Below, in pieces: positions 26,248 through 34,629 of a DNA stretch of 64,000 bases. The DNA is from an uncultured Acetatifactor sp. GTDB taxonomy: Bacteria; Bacillota; Clostridia; Lachnospirales; Lachnospiraceae. The notes under the pieces are model-generated. The model was not told the origin of the DNA. It ran no database searches and was given only the letters and a program-made list of their open reading frames with translations. The position numbers and the translations under genes were made by a program. How positions within the stretch are numbered: position 1 is the stretch's first letter; each line of letters starts with the position of its first letter. The stretch spans positions 1-64,000 of the forward strand of contig CAJTXE010000006.1 in assembly GCA_910580225.1 (NCBI GenBank), written 5' to 3'.

Positions 26248-27339
26248 TCAGCCCCAGATTTCATTCAGCTGGGCCCGCTCGATTCTACGGATCCGGGTCT
26301 TTACCAGACAGCTGCCTTCCGGCCTGCCCCCTGCGCAATAGGCCAGCAGCAGAGCCTCCGCAGTAAAGTAAACGGCACAATAGCAATAGCCCCTGTCCTC
26401 TTCCCATTCGAATGCAATGGGCTCCGTAAACGTCTTCCCGTCATCCTCACTCACTGCCAGTGCCAGGGGAGTTCTTCCTCCGGTAAAATATCCTGTCCTC
26501 TCTCTGCCATTGTATTCCGGAATCGGATTCCACACTGCATAGAGCTTTCTGTCATCTGCCCGCTTCATGCACAGAGGACTGTTGGGAGAGGTAAACCGGG
26601 AAGGCTGACAAGCCGTCCAATTATTTCCGTCATCCATGGAAAACATTTCATATTGACGCCCCAGCTCCGTTCTGGCCCAGCTCCAGATTACCCCGTTTTG
26701 CAGCTGAACCGCCCCCGGTTCCTGAAGCCCGGAAGTACAGTGGGCCGAATGCGGCATTGCCACTTTACCGGCGGCAGTCCGCCAGGTCCGGCCGTCATCA
26801 TCCGAATAAAAATACATCGCCTCAGAACGACTGTCAAAAAATCCCTCCCCTGCCCGATGGCTTGCCGCCGGGACCAGAATCCTTCCCGTGTCAAGACGTA
26901 TCACCCGGTCATTATTCACTACAAAGAAGTCGTCCTGCGTGGAACAGCGAACCCTTTCTCCCCAGGTTCTGCCTCCGTCCGCTGAACGTCTCAGGAAAAA
27001 TCTCGTCATGGTATATGTCATCCTGACCAGATAGAAAAGCCCGATCTCACCGTTCTCCATCTGCAGCAAAGAAGGACACATCATATTCACGCCCCCTTCT
27101 CCTTCGCAGGTCAGAATAATCTCTCCCTCCCCAAAGGTTCTTCCTCCATCCATGGACCGCATCAGACACAGATCCGCATAAGCCTGGTCTGCCGGATCAT
27201 TCCCGCGGAACCGACTGTATACAAACAATATCCCGTCTGACTGTGTCTCCAGAAAGGTGCCTTCACTGTTCCTGGGATTCCCTGCCTGCACATCCGGCAG
27301 CAAATCACTCACCACAACCCCCAATTCCATCCGCTTCAT
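26248..27339 (-). CDS. BNR-repeat sialidase-type glycoside hydrolase
   Basis: 363 residues, ATG at 27339 after AGGAGGAGAAGG. It is a six-bladed-propeller type protein with Asp-box repeats (SxDGGxTW): 'RSMDGGRTFGEG', 'RRSADGGRTWGER', 'YSDDDGRTWRTA', 'SMDDGNNWTAC' and 'SEDDGKTFTEP'. There is no signal peptide, so it acts in the cytoplasm. It leads the operon with nanE and the ROK kinase, which supports a role on sialylated or related sugars. Intracellular members may act on short sialosides or on anhydro-sialic acid. The canonical RIP motif is not obvious, so the exact activity is uncertain. Confidence 0.85.
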   Translation of the reverse strand: MKRMELGVVVSDLLPDVQAGNPRNSEGTFLETQSDGILFVYSRFRGNDPADQAYADLCLMRSMDGGRTFGEGEIILTCEGEGGVNMMCPSLLQMENGEIGLFYLVRMTYTMTRFFLRRSADGGRTWGERVRCSTQDDFFVVNNDRVIRLDTGRILVPAASHRAGEGFFDSRSEAMYFYSDDDGRTWRTAAGKVAMPHSAHCTSGLQEPGAVQLQNGVIWSWARTELGRQYEMFSMDDGNNWTACQPSRFTSPNSPLCMKRADDRKLYAVWNPIPEYNGRERTGYFTGGRTPLALAVSEDDGKTFTEPIAFEWEEDRGYCYCAVYFTAEALLLAYCAGGRPEGSCLVKTRIRRIERAQLNEIWG

Positions 27340-27380
27340 AAACCTTCTCCTCCTTTTAGCCTGTCAGCTTTCTATCCTAA

Positions 27381-27409
27381 ATTGTACTCAATCCCGTACA
27401 ATCTGTCAA
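27381..27409 (-). promoter_or_regulatory. sigma-A promoter and operator of the sialidase-nanE-ROK operon
   Basis: On the minus strand TTGACA (27409-27404), a 17-base spacer and TACAAT (27386-27381) form a near-perfect promoter. An inverted repeat overlaps it: ATTGTAC at 27381-27387, eight bases, GTACAAT at 27396-27402. Arms and spacing are those of the site at 8227-8248. Confidence 0.8.
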
Positions 27410-27461
27410 TCTTTTCTGCCTGTTTTCTTCTATATCCTTCTCTTCTTCCCCTGCAGGTTGT

Positions 27462-29972
27462 CTATTTCACCTGGACTGTGACGGTTCCGCTCTTTTCAAA
27501 AGAAATGATGATATCTGTGCCGCTCTTCACTGCAAACGCCCCGTGGGATTCCTTTATGGTTCCCGCATTCACCAGCACCACCCTGCAGGGCTTCTCCCCG
27601 GTGACATCCACCTTGTAGACATCACCCATCCGCTCAACCTGCACCAGGGTATCCTGCTCAATGCAGTTATCATAAACCACTGTCCCGGTCTCCCCAACCT
27701 CCTCCAGGGCATACACACGGAAGGTGACATTCTCCGCATAATCGTAGACCGGCCCCTCATCACAGGCGCCCACTGCCACCGCACTGCCCTCCCTGACATA
27801 AAGAGGAATGCTTAGATAACCGTGTCTCTCCCGATACCACCGGCCTCCCTGCCTTTCTTCTCCGGTGAGGAAATCAGTCCATCTTCCTACAGGCAAGTAG
27901 TATTCTGCCATTCCCTCCTCATTCAGCACGGGGGCCACCAACAGGGAGTCCCCAAGCATATACTGGCCTGCCAGATAGGCACAGTTTCTGTCATCCGGAT
28001 ACTCCAGGGCCATGCTCCGCATCATGGGCACCCCTGTCCGGGAAGTCTCTATGGCATTCCGGTACAAATAAGGCATCAAAGAGGCCTTCAGACGGGTGAA
28101 AAACCGCACCACTTCTACGCTTTCCTCATCGTAAAGCCAGGGCACCCGGTAGGAGGTGGAGCCGTGGAGTCTGGAATGGGTAGAAAGCAGCCCAAAGGCA
28201 CACCACCGTTTGTACACATCCGGCGTTGACTTACTTTCAAACCCTCCGATATCATGGCTCCAAAACCCGAAGCCGGAGCTTGTCAGCGACAGGCCGCCCC
28301 GAAGACTCTGCTCCATGGACTCATAGTCAGACCAGCAGTCCCCGCCCCAGTGTACAGGGAATTTCTGTCCTCCCGCAGTAGCAGAACGGGCAAAAAGCAC
28401 TGCCTCTCCTTTTCCCCGTCTTCGCTCCAGAAGTTCAAATACTGCCTGATTGTACAGATAAGCGTAAAAATTGTGCATTTTCATTGGATCCGCGCCGTTG
28501 TGCCAGATCACCTCCGTGGGAATCCGCTCTCCGAAGTCCGTCTTAAAGCAGTCCACCCCCATGTCCAGAAGCCTTTCCAGTCCCTGCTGATACCAGGCAG
28601 CGGCCTCCGGATTGGTAAAATCTACAATGGCCATCCCTGCCTGCCACATATCCCACTGCCACACATCACCATTGGGTCGTCTCAGGAAATAGCCTTTTGC
28701 CACTCCTTCATCAAAAAGGATCGACTCCTGGCCGATATAAGGGTTAATCCACACACAGATTTTAATCCCCTTTGCCTTAATCCGGCGGAGCATCCCCTCC
28801 GGGTCCGGAAATACCGCCTCATCCCAGATGAAATCTGTCCAATGGAATTCCTTCATCCAACAGCAGTCGAAATGGAACACCGACAGGGGAATCCCCCGCT
28901 CTGCCATCCCGTCGATAAAGCTCATTACCGTCTTCTCGTCATAGTCCGTGGTAAAGGACGTGGACAACCACAGTCCGAAGGTCCAGGGGGCAGGCAGGGC
29001 AGGCTTTCCGGTCAAATCCGTATACCGCTCCAGAACCTCCTTTCCGTCTCTGCCGTCCATGATAAAATAATCCAGGTATTCTCCCGCTACAGAAAAGCCC
29101 ACCTTATTGACCTGCTCTGTTCCCACCTCAAACTCTACCTGTTCCGGATGGTTGACAAAGACGCCGTAATTTCTGCTTGACAGATAAAAGGGGATATTTT
29201 TGTAAGACTGCTCCGTACTGGTTCCTCCGTCCTCATTCCAGATGGAAACCGACTGGCCATTTTTCACAAAAGCTCCAAAACGCTCCCCAAGACCGTAAAT
29301 CCGCTCGTCTACCGACAGTCCCAGCTGCTGCCTCATATAGGCTCCGCCGCCTTTGTCATAGGCCATGCCCTTCCAGTTTTCCTTCATATAGGACAGGTCT
29401 CTGGGAACGCACTTTGTCAGCAGCTTCCCGTCCCGCTCATAGCGCATACTGAAGGGAAGTTTGGCGATGGTCAGGCTTAAGCAGCCGCTTTTTATGCTTA
29501 TGCAGTTTTCTGTTTCCTCCACGACCAAAGAGGATACATCCTTTTCTGTTTCGTCTCTAACCGGCGCTGTGCTATGCTGTTCCTTCGCTATTGTTACATT
29601 TTCCGGCGCTGTGGCGGATGCTGCCCCCTCCCGTGCTGTGACGAAATCCCTCTTATCCGAATCCAGTCCACCACATTTCTCTGCATCTCTGTCCCAGGCC
29701 TGCCCATCCGCCCCTATGGCCAGATCAAATTCCGGCCCCCGCTTTCGGATTCCCCTGTGATGCCAGATCTGCACCCGCAGCATCTCCGGCATGGGCGCCG
29801 TAATCCGCAAAGTCAGATTGACACCGTCTATGGTATTGCCCCGGCCGTTCACCACCGTCGCAGGGGTACAGAGCACCACTTCCTCCCCTGTGATTCTGCA
29901 GTCATAGACTTGTTGTGGGGAAAAAGAAGCAAAGCCTTCCTTTAATAACCAACATCCGTTTTGAAATTTCAT
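27462..29972 (-). CDS. GH31 alpha-xylosidase (YicI-like)
   Basis: 836 residues, ATG at 29972 after AGGAGG. It releases terminal alpha-xylose, for example from xyloglucan oligosaccharides. The GH31 nucleophile lies in 'FKTDFGERIPTEV' and the acid/base in 'HWGGDCWSDYESM', both as in E. coli YicI. 'HFDCCWMKEFHWTDFIWD' and 'WSHDIGGFE' are further family blocks. There is no signal peptide, so it acts on imported oligosaccharides. YicI is about 772 residues; the excess comes mainly from a low-complexity insertion near residues 95-155 (DRDAEKCGG to EKDVSSLV) in the N-terminal beta domain. Candidate upstream promoter: TTGACA-N17-CATACT on the minus strand near 30050. Confidence 0.93.
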   Translation of the reverse strand: MKFQNGCWLLKEGFASFSPQQVYDCRITGEEVVLCTPATVVNGRGNTIDGVNLTLRITAPMPEMLRVQIWHHRGIRKRGPEFDLAIGADGQAWDRDAEKCGGLDSDKRDFVTAREGAASATAPENVTIAKEQHSTAPVRDETEKDVSSLVVEETENCISIKSGCLSLTIAKLPFSMRYERDGKLLTKCVPRDLSYMKENWKGMAYDKGGGAYMRQQLGLSVDERIYGLGERFGAFVKNGQSVSIWNEDGGTSTEQSYKNIPFYLSSRNYGVFVNHPEQVEFEVGTEQVNKVGFSVAGEYLDYFIMDGRDGKEVLERYTDLTGKPALPAPWTFGLWLSTSFTTDYDEKTVMSFIDGMAERGIPLSVFHFDCCWMKEFHWTDFIWDEAVFPDPEGMLRRIKAKGIKICVWINPYIGQESILFDEGVAKGYFLRRPNGDVWQWDMWQAGMAIVDFTNPEAAAWYQQGLERLLDMGVDCFKTDFGERIPTEVIWHNGADPMKMHNFYAYLYNQAVFELLERRRGKGEAVLFARSATAGGQKFPVHWGGDCWSDYESMEQSLRGGLSLTSSGFGFWSHDIGGFESKSTPDVYKRWCAFGLLSTHSRLHGSTSYRVPWLYDEESVEVVRFFTRLKASLMPYLYRNAIETSRTGVPMMRSMALEYPDDRNCAYLAGQYMLGDSLLVAPVLNEEGMAEYYLPVGRWTDFLTGEERQGGRWYRERHGYLSIPLYVREGSAVAVGACDEGPVYDYAENVTFRVYALEEVGETGTVVYDNCIEQDTLVQVERMGDVYKVDVTGEKPCRVVLVNAGTIKESHGAFAVKSGTDIIISFEKSGTVTVQVK

Positions 29973-30096
29973 GATAACCTCCTATTCCAGTTCCGTAGCA
30001 GCACACAGTATTACTTTGTTTATGTCAAGTATGCTGCCAAAGATTTCCATTGTCAATCACCATAATTCTCTTCTATCCTGCAGAATTGTACCAAAC

Positions 30097-30156
30097 CAAT
30101 AAAACACTCCTTTTCGGCAAGAATTTCATATCCTGATTCCCGCCAAAAAGGAGTTC
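30097..30156 (-). terminator. intrinsic terminator after the XRE-TPR gene
   Basis: On the minus strand AACTCCTTTTTGGC pairs with GCCGAAAAGGAGT across a loop of about 23 bases, followed by GTTTTATT. It separates the XRE gene from the GH31 promoter. Confidence 0.7.
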
Positions 30157-30179
30157 CTGTTACCTGTTGCTTATTCCAT

Positions 30180-31226
30180 TCACACGGCGTTCTCCGCTGC
30201 CGCTTTCCGCTTCTTCAGCCGCTCTATTTCCCGCTTCTGCGCATTGATGCCCTCACCGGAAAAGGTGTTGTATTCTTCCTTCAGACATTTAATGATGCGC
30301 TGCCTGTCCTGGATAGCGGCATTGAAATCCCCAAGCTGCTCATGAAGCTGCGCCAGAGAATAAAGACCGTCCGTGAGCCTGGGAGGCTCCTGCATCACAA
30401 AGCACTTTTCATAGTCCGCCAGAGCCTCTTCATATCTTCCTAATTTCTTGAAACGATCCGCCCTGTCGCAGTAAGCCTGCCACCGCTCAGGAAAATGTTC
30501 CACCGCCGAATTCCAGTATTCCAGAGCCTTCTCCAGATCTCCCCTGCCGAACATCACGTCTCCCATATAGGTTTCGTACTGGTGAGTTTTCGCCGCCGTC
30601 CGGATCTGCTCAATATAGGGCACCGCTTCATCAAAGCGTTTATCATCAAGCATATTTTCGATGACAGCGTAGAGTCCCTGGTAATTGCCGGGATTTTTCA
30701 CCAGAAATTCCTTGAAATACTCAATGACCTCAAAGTGATTATCATACCACTCGTCTCCGCACACGCCGTTATTGGCTTCCAGATATGCCACCCAGCCCCG
30801 CTTTTCCTCCGGCGCCAATTCCAATGCCTTCTTCGCATATTCACCGGCCAATTCATGATCATACACTGCCCTGTGGTTATACAACTCAGCCATGCAGCAG
30901 TAAGCCCTGACATTCTTGGGGTCATTCTGCATCACCCGCTCCAGAAAACGCACACAGTAGTCAAAGGTTTCCGCCGGAATCCTCCTCTCATGCCAGAACA
31001 TATTCTCCATCCGCTCAAACTCCGCCTCCTCCGGCATCTGAAACAGCTCGTCGATGGTTATTCCGAAGAAAACGGCAAGATTGGGCAGAAGCGCAATGTC
31101 CGGCACACTGGCTCCTGTCTCCCATTTGGAGACCGCCTGGAAGGAGACTCCCAGGTACTCTGCCAGTTCCTCCTGCTTCACATTCTTTTCCAGACGCAGA
31201 TTCTTGATCTTTTTTCCGATATCCAT
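30180..31226 (-). CDS. XRE-type regulator with TPR domain
   Basis: 348 residues, ATG at 31226 after GGAGG. Residues about 5-60 are an HTH_3 DNA-binding domain ('LRLEKNVKQEELAEYLGVSFQAVSKWETGASVPDIALLPNLAVFF'-type pattern, quoted here only as a consensus: 'KQEELAEYLGV' and 'SKWETGASVPDI'). The rest is TPR-like helices ('EKALEYWNSAVEHFPERW', 'GRYEEALADYEKCF'). This is the common clostridial XRE-TPR layout, in which a peptide or protein often controls DNA binding. No cognate small peptide gene is seen beside it. The promoter at 31284-31312 is near consensus. Confidence 0.9.
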   Translation of the reverse strand: MDIGKKIKNLRLEKNVKQEELAEYLGVSFQAVSKWETGASVPDIALLPNLAVFFGITIDELFQMPEEAEFERMENMFWHERRIPAETFDYCVRFLERVMQNDPKNVRAYCCMAELYNHRAVYDHELAGEYAKKALELAPEEKRGWVAYLEANNGVCGDEWYDNHFEVIEYFKEFLVKNPGNYQGLYAVIENMLDDKRFDEAVPYIEQIRTAAKTHQYETYMGDVMFGRGDLEKALEYWNSAVEHFPERWQAYCDRADRFKKLGRYEEALADYEKCFVMQEPPRLTDGLYSLAQLHEQLGDFNAAIQDRQRIIKCLKEEYNTFSGEGINAQKREIERLKKRKAAAENAV

Positions 31227-31283
31227 TGTATTCCTCCATTCAACTATTGTTTGATTTGGTTCTGCATATCAGCTGATGGATTT

Positions 31284-31312
31284 AGTATATATCGGTTTCC
31301 TGCAGAATACAA
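31284..31312 (-). promoter_or_regulatory. sigma-A promoter of the XRE-TPR gene
   Basis: TTGTAT at 31312-31307, a 17-base spacer and TATACT at 31289-31284, about 58 bases before the ATG. Confidence 0.7.
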
Positions 31313-31402
31313 TCGAAGGAAATTCTATCTGGTTCTAATGACAGTTGAGCCATATCTGTTATTTTGAATTATTTCTGATGTTTTAACGATCCTTCCATCT
31401 TT

Positions 31403-31951
31403 TTACAATTCTCCCAGCAGCCCCTGAAGCAGCATAATATGATATTCCTCGTCCCGGATAATCCGCCGGAGCACGGCATTCACAAATTCGTCGTTTATGT
31501 TACGGATATGGGCTCTATACTGAGCGATAGCATCCCTTTCCGCCTCTACATCCGCACAGAGCATCCGCCTGGCATCCCTGGAAAGCACCAGATATTCCGG
31601 CGTCCAGAGCGTCTGCTTCCCACCTGGCTGTGTCACAGCGAAGCTGACTTCTCCCCCCAGAAGCTGAATCAGCTCACCAAGCTTCTGTAAATGCATCATC
31701 TCCGCCATGGCAATCCCCAAAAGAGTCCTTGCCAGTCTGCAGTCCGACAGGCACAGACGGTTCTCATTGTTGATATACTGGGTAATGGCCGACAACTCGG
31801 ATACCGATCCGCAGTAGTCAAAGGCAAGCAGCGCGGCATAGTCCTGGTTTCTGCACTGAACCTGTATGGGCGGATAAGGCAGATCCAGTATGGCAGGCCT
31901 GATGTTGGACATACTGCAGTCATTGGTTATGGGATTCCTGTTTTTTTCCAT
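31403..31951 (-). CDS. ferritin-like (di-iron) four-helix protein
   Basis: About 182 residues; the ATG at 31951 is seven bases after GAAGAAGG. Four long helices carry ferritin-type metal ligands: 'SVSELSAITQYIN', 'GIAMAEMMHLQKLGEL' (ExxH), 'DVEAERDAIAQYRAH' and 'RIIRDEEYHIMLLQGL' (ExxH). The pattern fits ferritin-like or rubrerythrin-like proteins, and is close to spore-coat CotJC/Mn-catalase architecture. Oxidative-stress or spore-coat roles are both possible. It stands alone between the XRE gene and the polyol dehydrogenase. Confidence 0.8.
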   Translation of the reverse strand: MEKNRNPITNDCSMSNIRPAILDLPYPPIQVQCRNQDYAALLAFDYCGSVSELSAITQYINNENRLCLSDCRLARTLLGIAMAEMMHLQKLGELIQLLGGEVSFAVTQPGGKQTLWTPEYLVLSRDARRMLCADVEAERDAIAQYRAHIRNINDEFVNAVLRRIIRDEEYHIMLLQGLLGEL

Positions 31952-32090
31952 AGGCAAACCTTCTTCACATCAATTTTCCGGCTTTCAAATCAGCAGCGGG
32001 AAATTGCAGTTTCTTTTAGGTTATACTATGAATAAAATGCCCATCTGTGCAGTTATGATCTGATAAAGTTTTACACATATAAATTTTTTC

Positions 32091-33236
32091 TTATGCTCCG
32101 GAAGAAATGACTATTTTGCAGTAATCCTCCTTTTTCTCCTTCATAATCATCAAGCCATCCCACAGCTTTCTTCGGGGCAGACGATGCGTGATCAGCGCTG
32201 CCGGAGCAATGCTGCAAGTCTCCAGACGTTTCACCGCATAATGCCAGTCATCCGTATCCTCCCCTGTAAACGAAGAATTCCAGGTTCCGGTGAGGGTAAG
32301 CTGATTCCGCAGAATCTTCCAGTAGGTATCCCTTCCCAATGTCATATCCGAAAGGGGATTTCCCACCAGGATTACCTTTCCGGATGGCCTGACACTGTCG
32401 ATTCCCCAGGTCAGAACCTGATTCTTTCCCGTGCATTCAAAGAAAGCATCCGTCCCCCCGGCATGCTCCTGCAGCCAGACGCTCACTTCTTCCTTTTTGC
32501 CGTCGCAGTAGTGATGCGGCGAAATTCCCATAGACAGAGCTCTCTCCCTTTGCGAATCCTTATTACCTACCACATAGAGATTCCTGTATCCCGCCTCTGT
32601 GAGAAAGGCTCCCAGCAGCGTGCCGATTGTACCAAAGCCGCATATTGTCACTGGCGCATCCCGGGAAAGCACCTCCTGTGAAGAATATCCCGCTCCCGGG
32701 CACTGTGCCGTTTTAAAGGAATTCTCCACCCCCGGGCACTGTGCCGGCCCACGGGAATTTTCCCCACCGATCCCCTGACGCATGGCATGTACTGCCACCG
32801 CCATGGGCTCCAACATAGCTGCCTCCTCAAAAGATACATTTTCCGGCAGCTCGATCAAATTTGCCACAGGAACCGCAGCATATTCCGCAAAGCCCCCGTC
32901 ACAGCGGGAACCCAGATAATTGTAGCTGCGGCACATCTCATACTTTTTCTGCCGGCAGGGCCCGCACTTCCCGCAGGGAATCAGCGGAAACACCCCCACT
33001 CTCTTCTGCAGCCAGGCCTCGTCCACCTCCGGTCCTACCTCTTCCACCACGCCGGAAAACTCATGCCCTATGACCAGCGGATGTCTGTGAGCTCCTGTCT
33101 CAAACACCCGCTGAATATCTGAACCGCAGATTCCTGCCGCCTTTACGTTCAGAAGTACCTGTCCCGCCTCCGGCGACGGCCTCTGGCCTTCCTCATATCT
33201 CAAGTCATTGATTCCGTAAAGCCTCCATGCTTTCAT
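32091..33236 (-). CDS. zinc-dependent polyol/alcohol dehydrogenase
   Basis: 381 residues, MDR superfamily. Catalytic-zinc ligands are in 'GICGSDIQ' and 'GHEFSGVVEEVG'; the structural-zinc set is 'CGKCGPCRQKKYEMC'. The Rossmann loop is 'ICGFGTIGTLLGAFL'. It resembles galactitol- or ribitol-phosphate dehydrogenases. The next gene upstream encodes an IspD/TarI-type cytidylyltransferase, and TarJ (an MDR enzyme making ribitol-5-P) is known to pair with TarI. CDP-polyol synthesis is therefore a reasonable inference. A run of 12-residue repeats interrupts the protein at residues about 157-192, just before the Rossmann domain. Confidence 0.85.
   Translation of the reverse strand: MKAWRLYGINDLRYEEGQRPSPEAGQVLLNVKAAGICGSDIQRVFETGAHRHPLVIGHEFSGVVEEVGPEVDEAWLQKRVGVFPLIPCGKCGPCRQKKYEMCRSYNYLGSRCDGGFAEYAAVPVANLIELPENVSFEEAAMLEPMAVAVHAMRQGIGGENSRGPAQCPGVENSFKTAQCPGAGYSSQEVLSRDAPVTICGFGTIGTLLGAFLTEAGYRNLYVVGNKDSQRERALSMGISPHHYCDGKKEEVSVWLQEHAGGTDAFFECTGKNQVLTWGIDSVRPSGKVILVGNPLSDMTLGRDTYWKILRNQLTLTGTWNSSFTGEDTDDWHYAVKRLETCSIAPAALITHRLPRRKLWDGLMIMKEKKEDYCKIVISSGA
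32659..32766. repeat. 36-bp in-frame tandem repeat within the dehydrogenase
   Basis: CCCGGGCACTGTGCCG occurs at 32695-32710 and 32731-32746, exactly 36 bases apart; GGAATTYTCC recurs at the same spacing. A third, degenerate unit lies at 32659-32694. The core GGCACTGTGCC is palindromic. It encodes the units ENSRGPAQCPGV, ENSFKTAQCPGA and GYSSQEVLSRDA. Confidence 0.75.
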
Positions 33237-33276
33237 GCCGTTTTCCTCCTGCTCTCTTCCCTCCAGCCCTTTCTGC

Positions 33277-34005
33277 TCACAGCCGCTCTGCGGCCCTTTG
33301 CAGATCCGCCTCTGTCGTAATCTTGAAATTCTTCTCGTCCCCCGGTATCATCGCAATGTCCATCCCTGCCATAACCGCAGGCTCCGTGGAGCCGTTGATC
33401 TCCAGAATCCGTTCCGGCAAAAGCGCCAGATTTGCCTGATAATATTTTTTCAGAAGAAACAATTCCGGCGCCTGCCCTGCATAAATACAGCCACGGTCCA
33501 ACAACTCATCCACCTGCCGGCCGTTTCTGCTCAAATACACAGTATCCTTCATAGGCAGAACCGGCATTACGCCGTCATGCCCTTCCAGTGCGTCATAACA
33601 GGCCTTCAGCATCTCCACACTTAAAAACGGACGGGCTCCGTCGTGAATCAGCACCGTATGTCGGTCAAAATCCGCATAATTGGAACTCAACAGCCTCTTT
33701 TCTACGTCTATGCAACCCAAAGTTAACTCTAAACCGTTTAAAATGGAACTTTGACGGTTCTCACCGGGCGCAGCAAAGCCTGCAATCTTCTCTGCGTCAA
33801 GCCCTGCTCTCCGGACATCCTCAACTATGGCTTCCTGCCATGCCTGCTCTGCCACTATCACCACCCTGTGGATCAGCGGAAATGTCAGCAGGGGTTCCAA
33901 TGCATACGTCACCAGCATTCTACTGTTGACATGAATATATTGCTTTGGAATATTTGACGGAATCCGGCTTCCGGTTCCGCCTGATAAAAGTAATGCGGTG
34001 TTCAT
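33277..34005 (-). CDS. IspD/TarI-family cytidylyltransferase
   Basis: 242 residues, ATG at 34005 after AAAGGA. The nucleotide-binding loop 'LLSGGTGSRIPSNIPKQYI' at the N-terminus, 'GENRQSSILNGL', 'VLIHDGARPF' and the C-terminal 'NFKITTEADL' define CTP:phosphate cytidylyltransferases of the IspD/TarI group. IspD makes CDP-methylerythritol and TarI makes CDP-ribitol. The neighbour is a zinc polyol dehydrogenase, as in tarIJ-type pairs, so a CDP-polyol role is favoured over the MEP pathway. The two activities cannot be separated by eye. Confidence 0.85.
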   Translation of the reverse strand: MNTALLLSGGTGSRIPSNIPKQYIHVNSRMLVTYALEPLLTFPLIHRVVIVAEQAWQEAIVEDVRRAGLDAEKIAGFAAPGENRQSSILNGLELTLGCIDVEKRLLSSNYADFDRHTVLIHDGARPFLSVEMLKACYDALEGHDGVMPVLPMKDTVYLSRNGRQVDELLDRGCIYAGQAPELFLLKKYYQANLALLPERILEINGSTEPAVMAGMDIAMIPGDEKNFKITTEADLQRAAERL

Positions 34006-34074
34006 GTTTATATTTCCTTTACTATTTGTATTTGCAGCTGTCCCAAAGTCTGTCCTGCCCAGCAGTTCCCGGCC

Positions 34075-34488
34075 TCACAGTACCATAATCAGTGTCCCAA
34101 GACCGATCAGCACCGTCCCAACAATGGATTTCATGGTAAATTGCTCATGAAGGAATACAAATGCCATCACCAAAGTAATCACCACACTCAGTTTATCCAC
34201 AGGCACCACCTTGGAGGCCTGTCCGATCTGCAGCGCTCTGTAATAGCACAGCCAGGATGCCCCTGTAGCCAGTCCTGACAGAATCAGAAACAGCCAGCTC
34301 TTCCTGCCGATCGCGGAGATACCTCCCTGGGCATGGGTTAAGAACACCATTCCCCAGGACATGGCGACCACCACCACAGTTCGGATTGCTGTAGCCAGGT
34401 TGGAATTCACCCCTTCAATACCAACTTTTGCCAGAATGGATGTAAGCGCGGCAAATATTGCCGATAACAATGCGAAAACAAACCACAT
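34075..34488 (-). CDS. EamA-type half-size membrane transporter
   Basis: 137 residues with five hydrophobic helices and one EamA repeat ('FALLSAIFAALTSILAKVG' at the start, 'LSVVITLVMAFVFLHEQFT' near the end). Full-length EamA permeases have ten helices, so this half-size form should work as a dimer, like SMR-type proteins. Substrate unknown. ATG at 34488 follows AGGAAATG. It is 69 bases downstream of nothing related on this strand; the cytidylyltransferase gene follows it. Confidence 0.82.
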   Translation of the reverse strand: MWFVFALLSAIFAALTSILAKVGIEGVNSNLATAIRTVVVVAMSWGMVFLTHAQGGISAIGRKSWLFLILSGLATGASWLCYYRALQIGQASKVVPVDKLSVVITLVMAFVFLHEQFTMKSIVGTVLIGLGTLIMVL

Positions 34489-34629
34489 AACATTTCCTCC
34501 TCGTGCTGCTTTTTTCGTATTTTTCTCAATAGACTCTTATGCAGCTTCTCAAATCCGATCCTTTGTTTCTATTTTCCAAAATCTATTATAATGGAACAAC
34601 TTGAGTTATTCAATGGTCCGGACTGTTCT

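Noticed and set aside
33277..34005. Calling the cytidylyltransferase ispD outright
   Set aside because: The neighbouring polyol dehydrogenase supports a TarI-like role equally or better; motifs do not separate the two.
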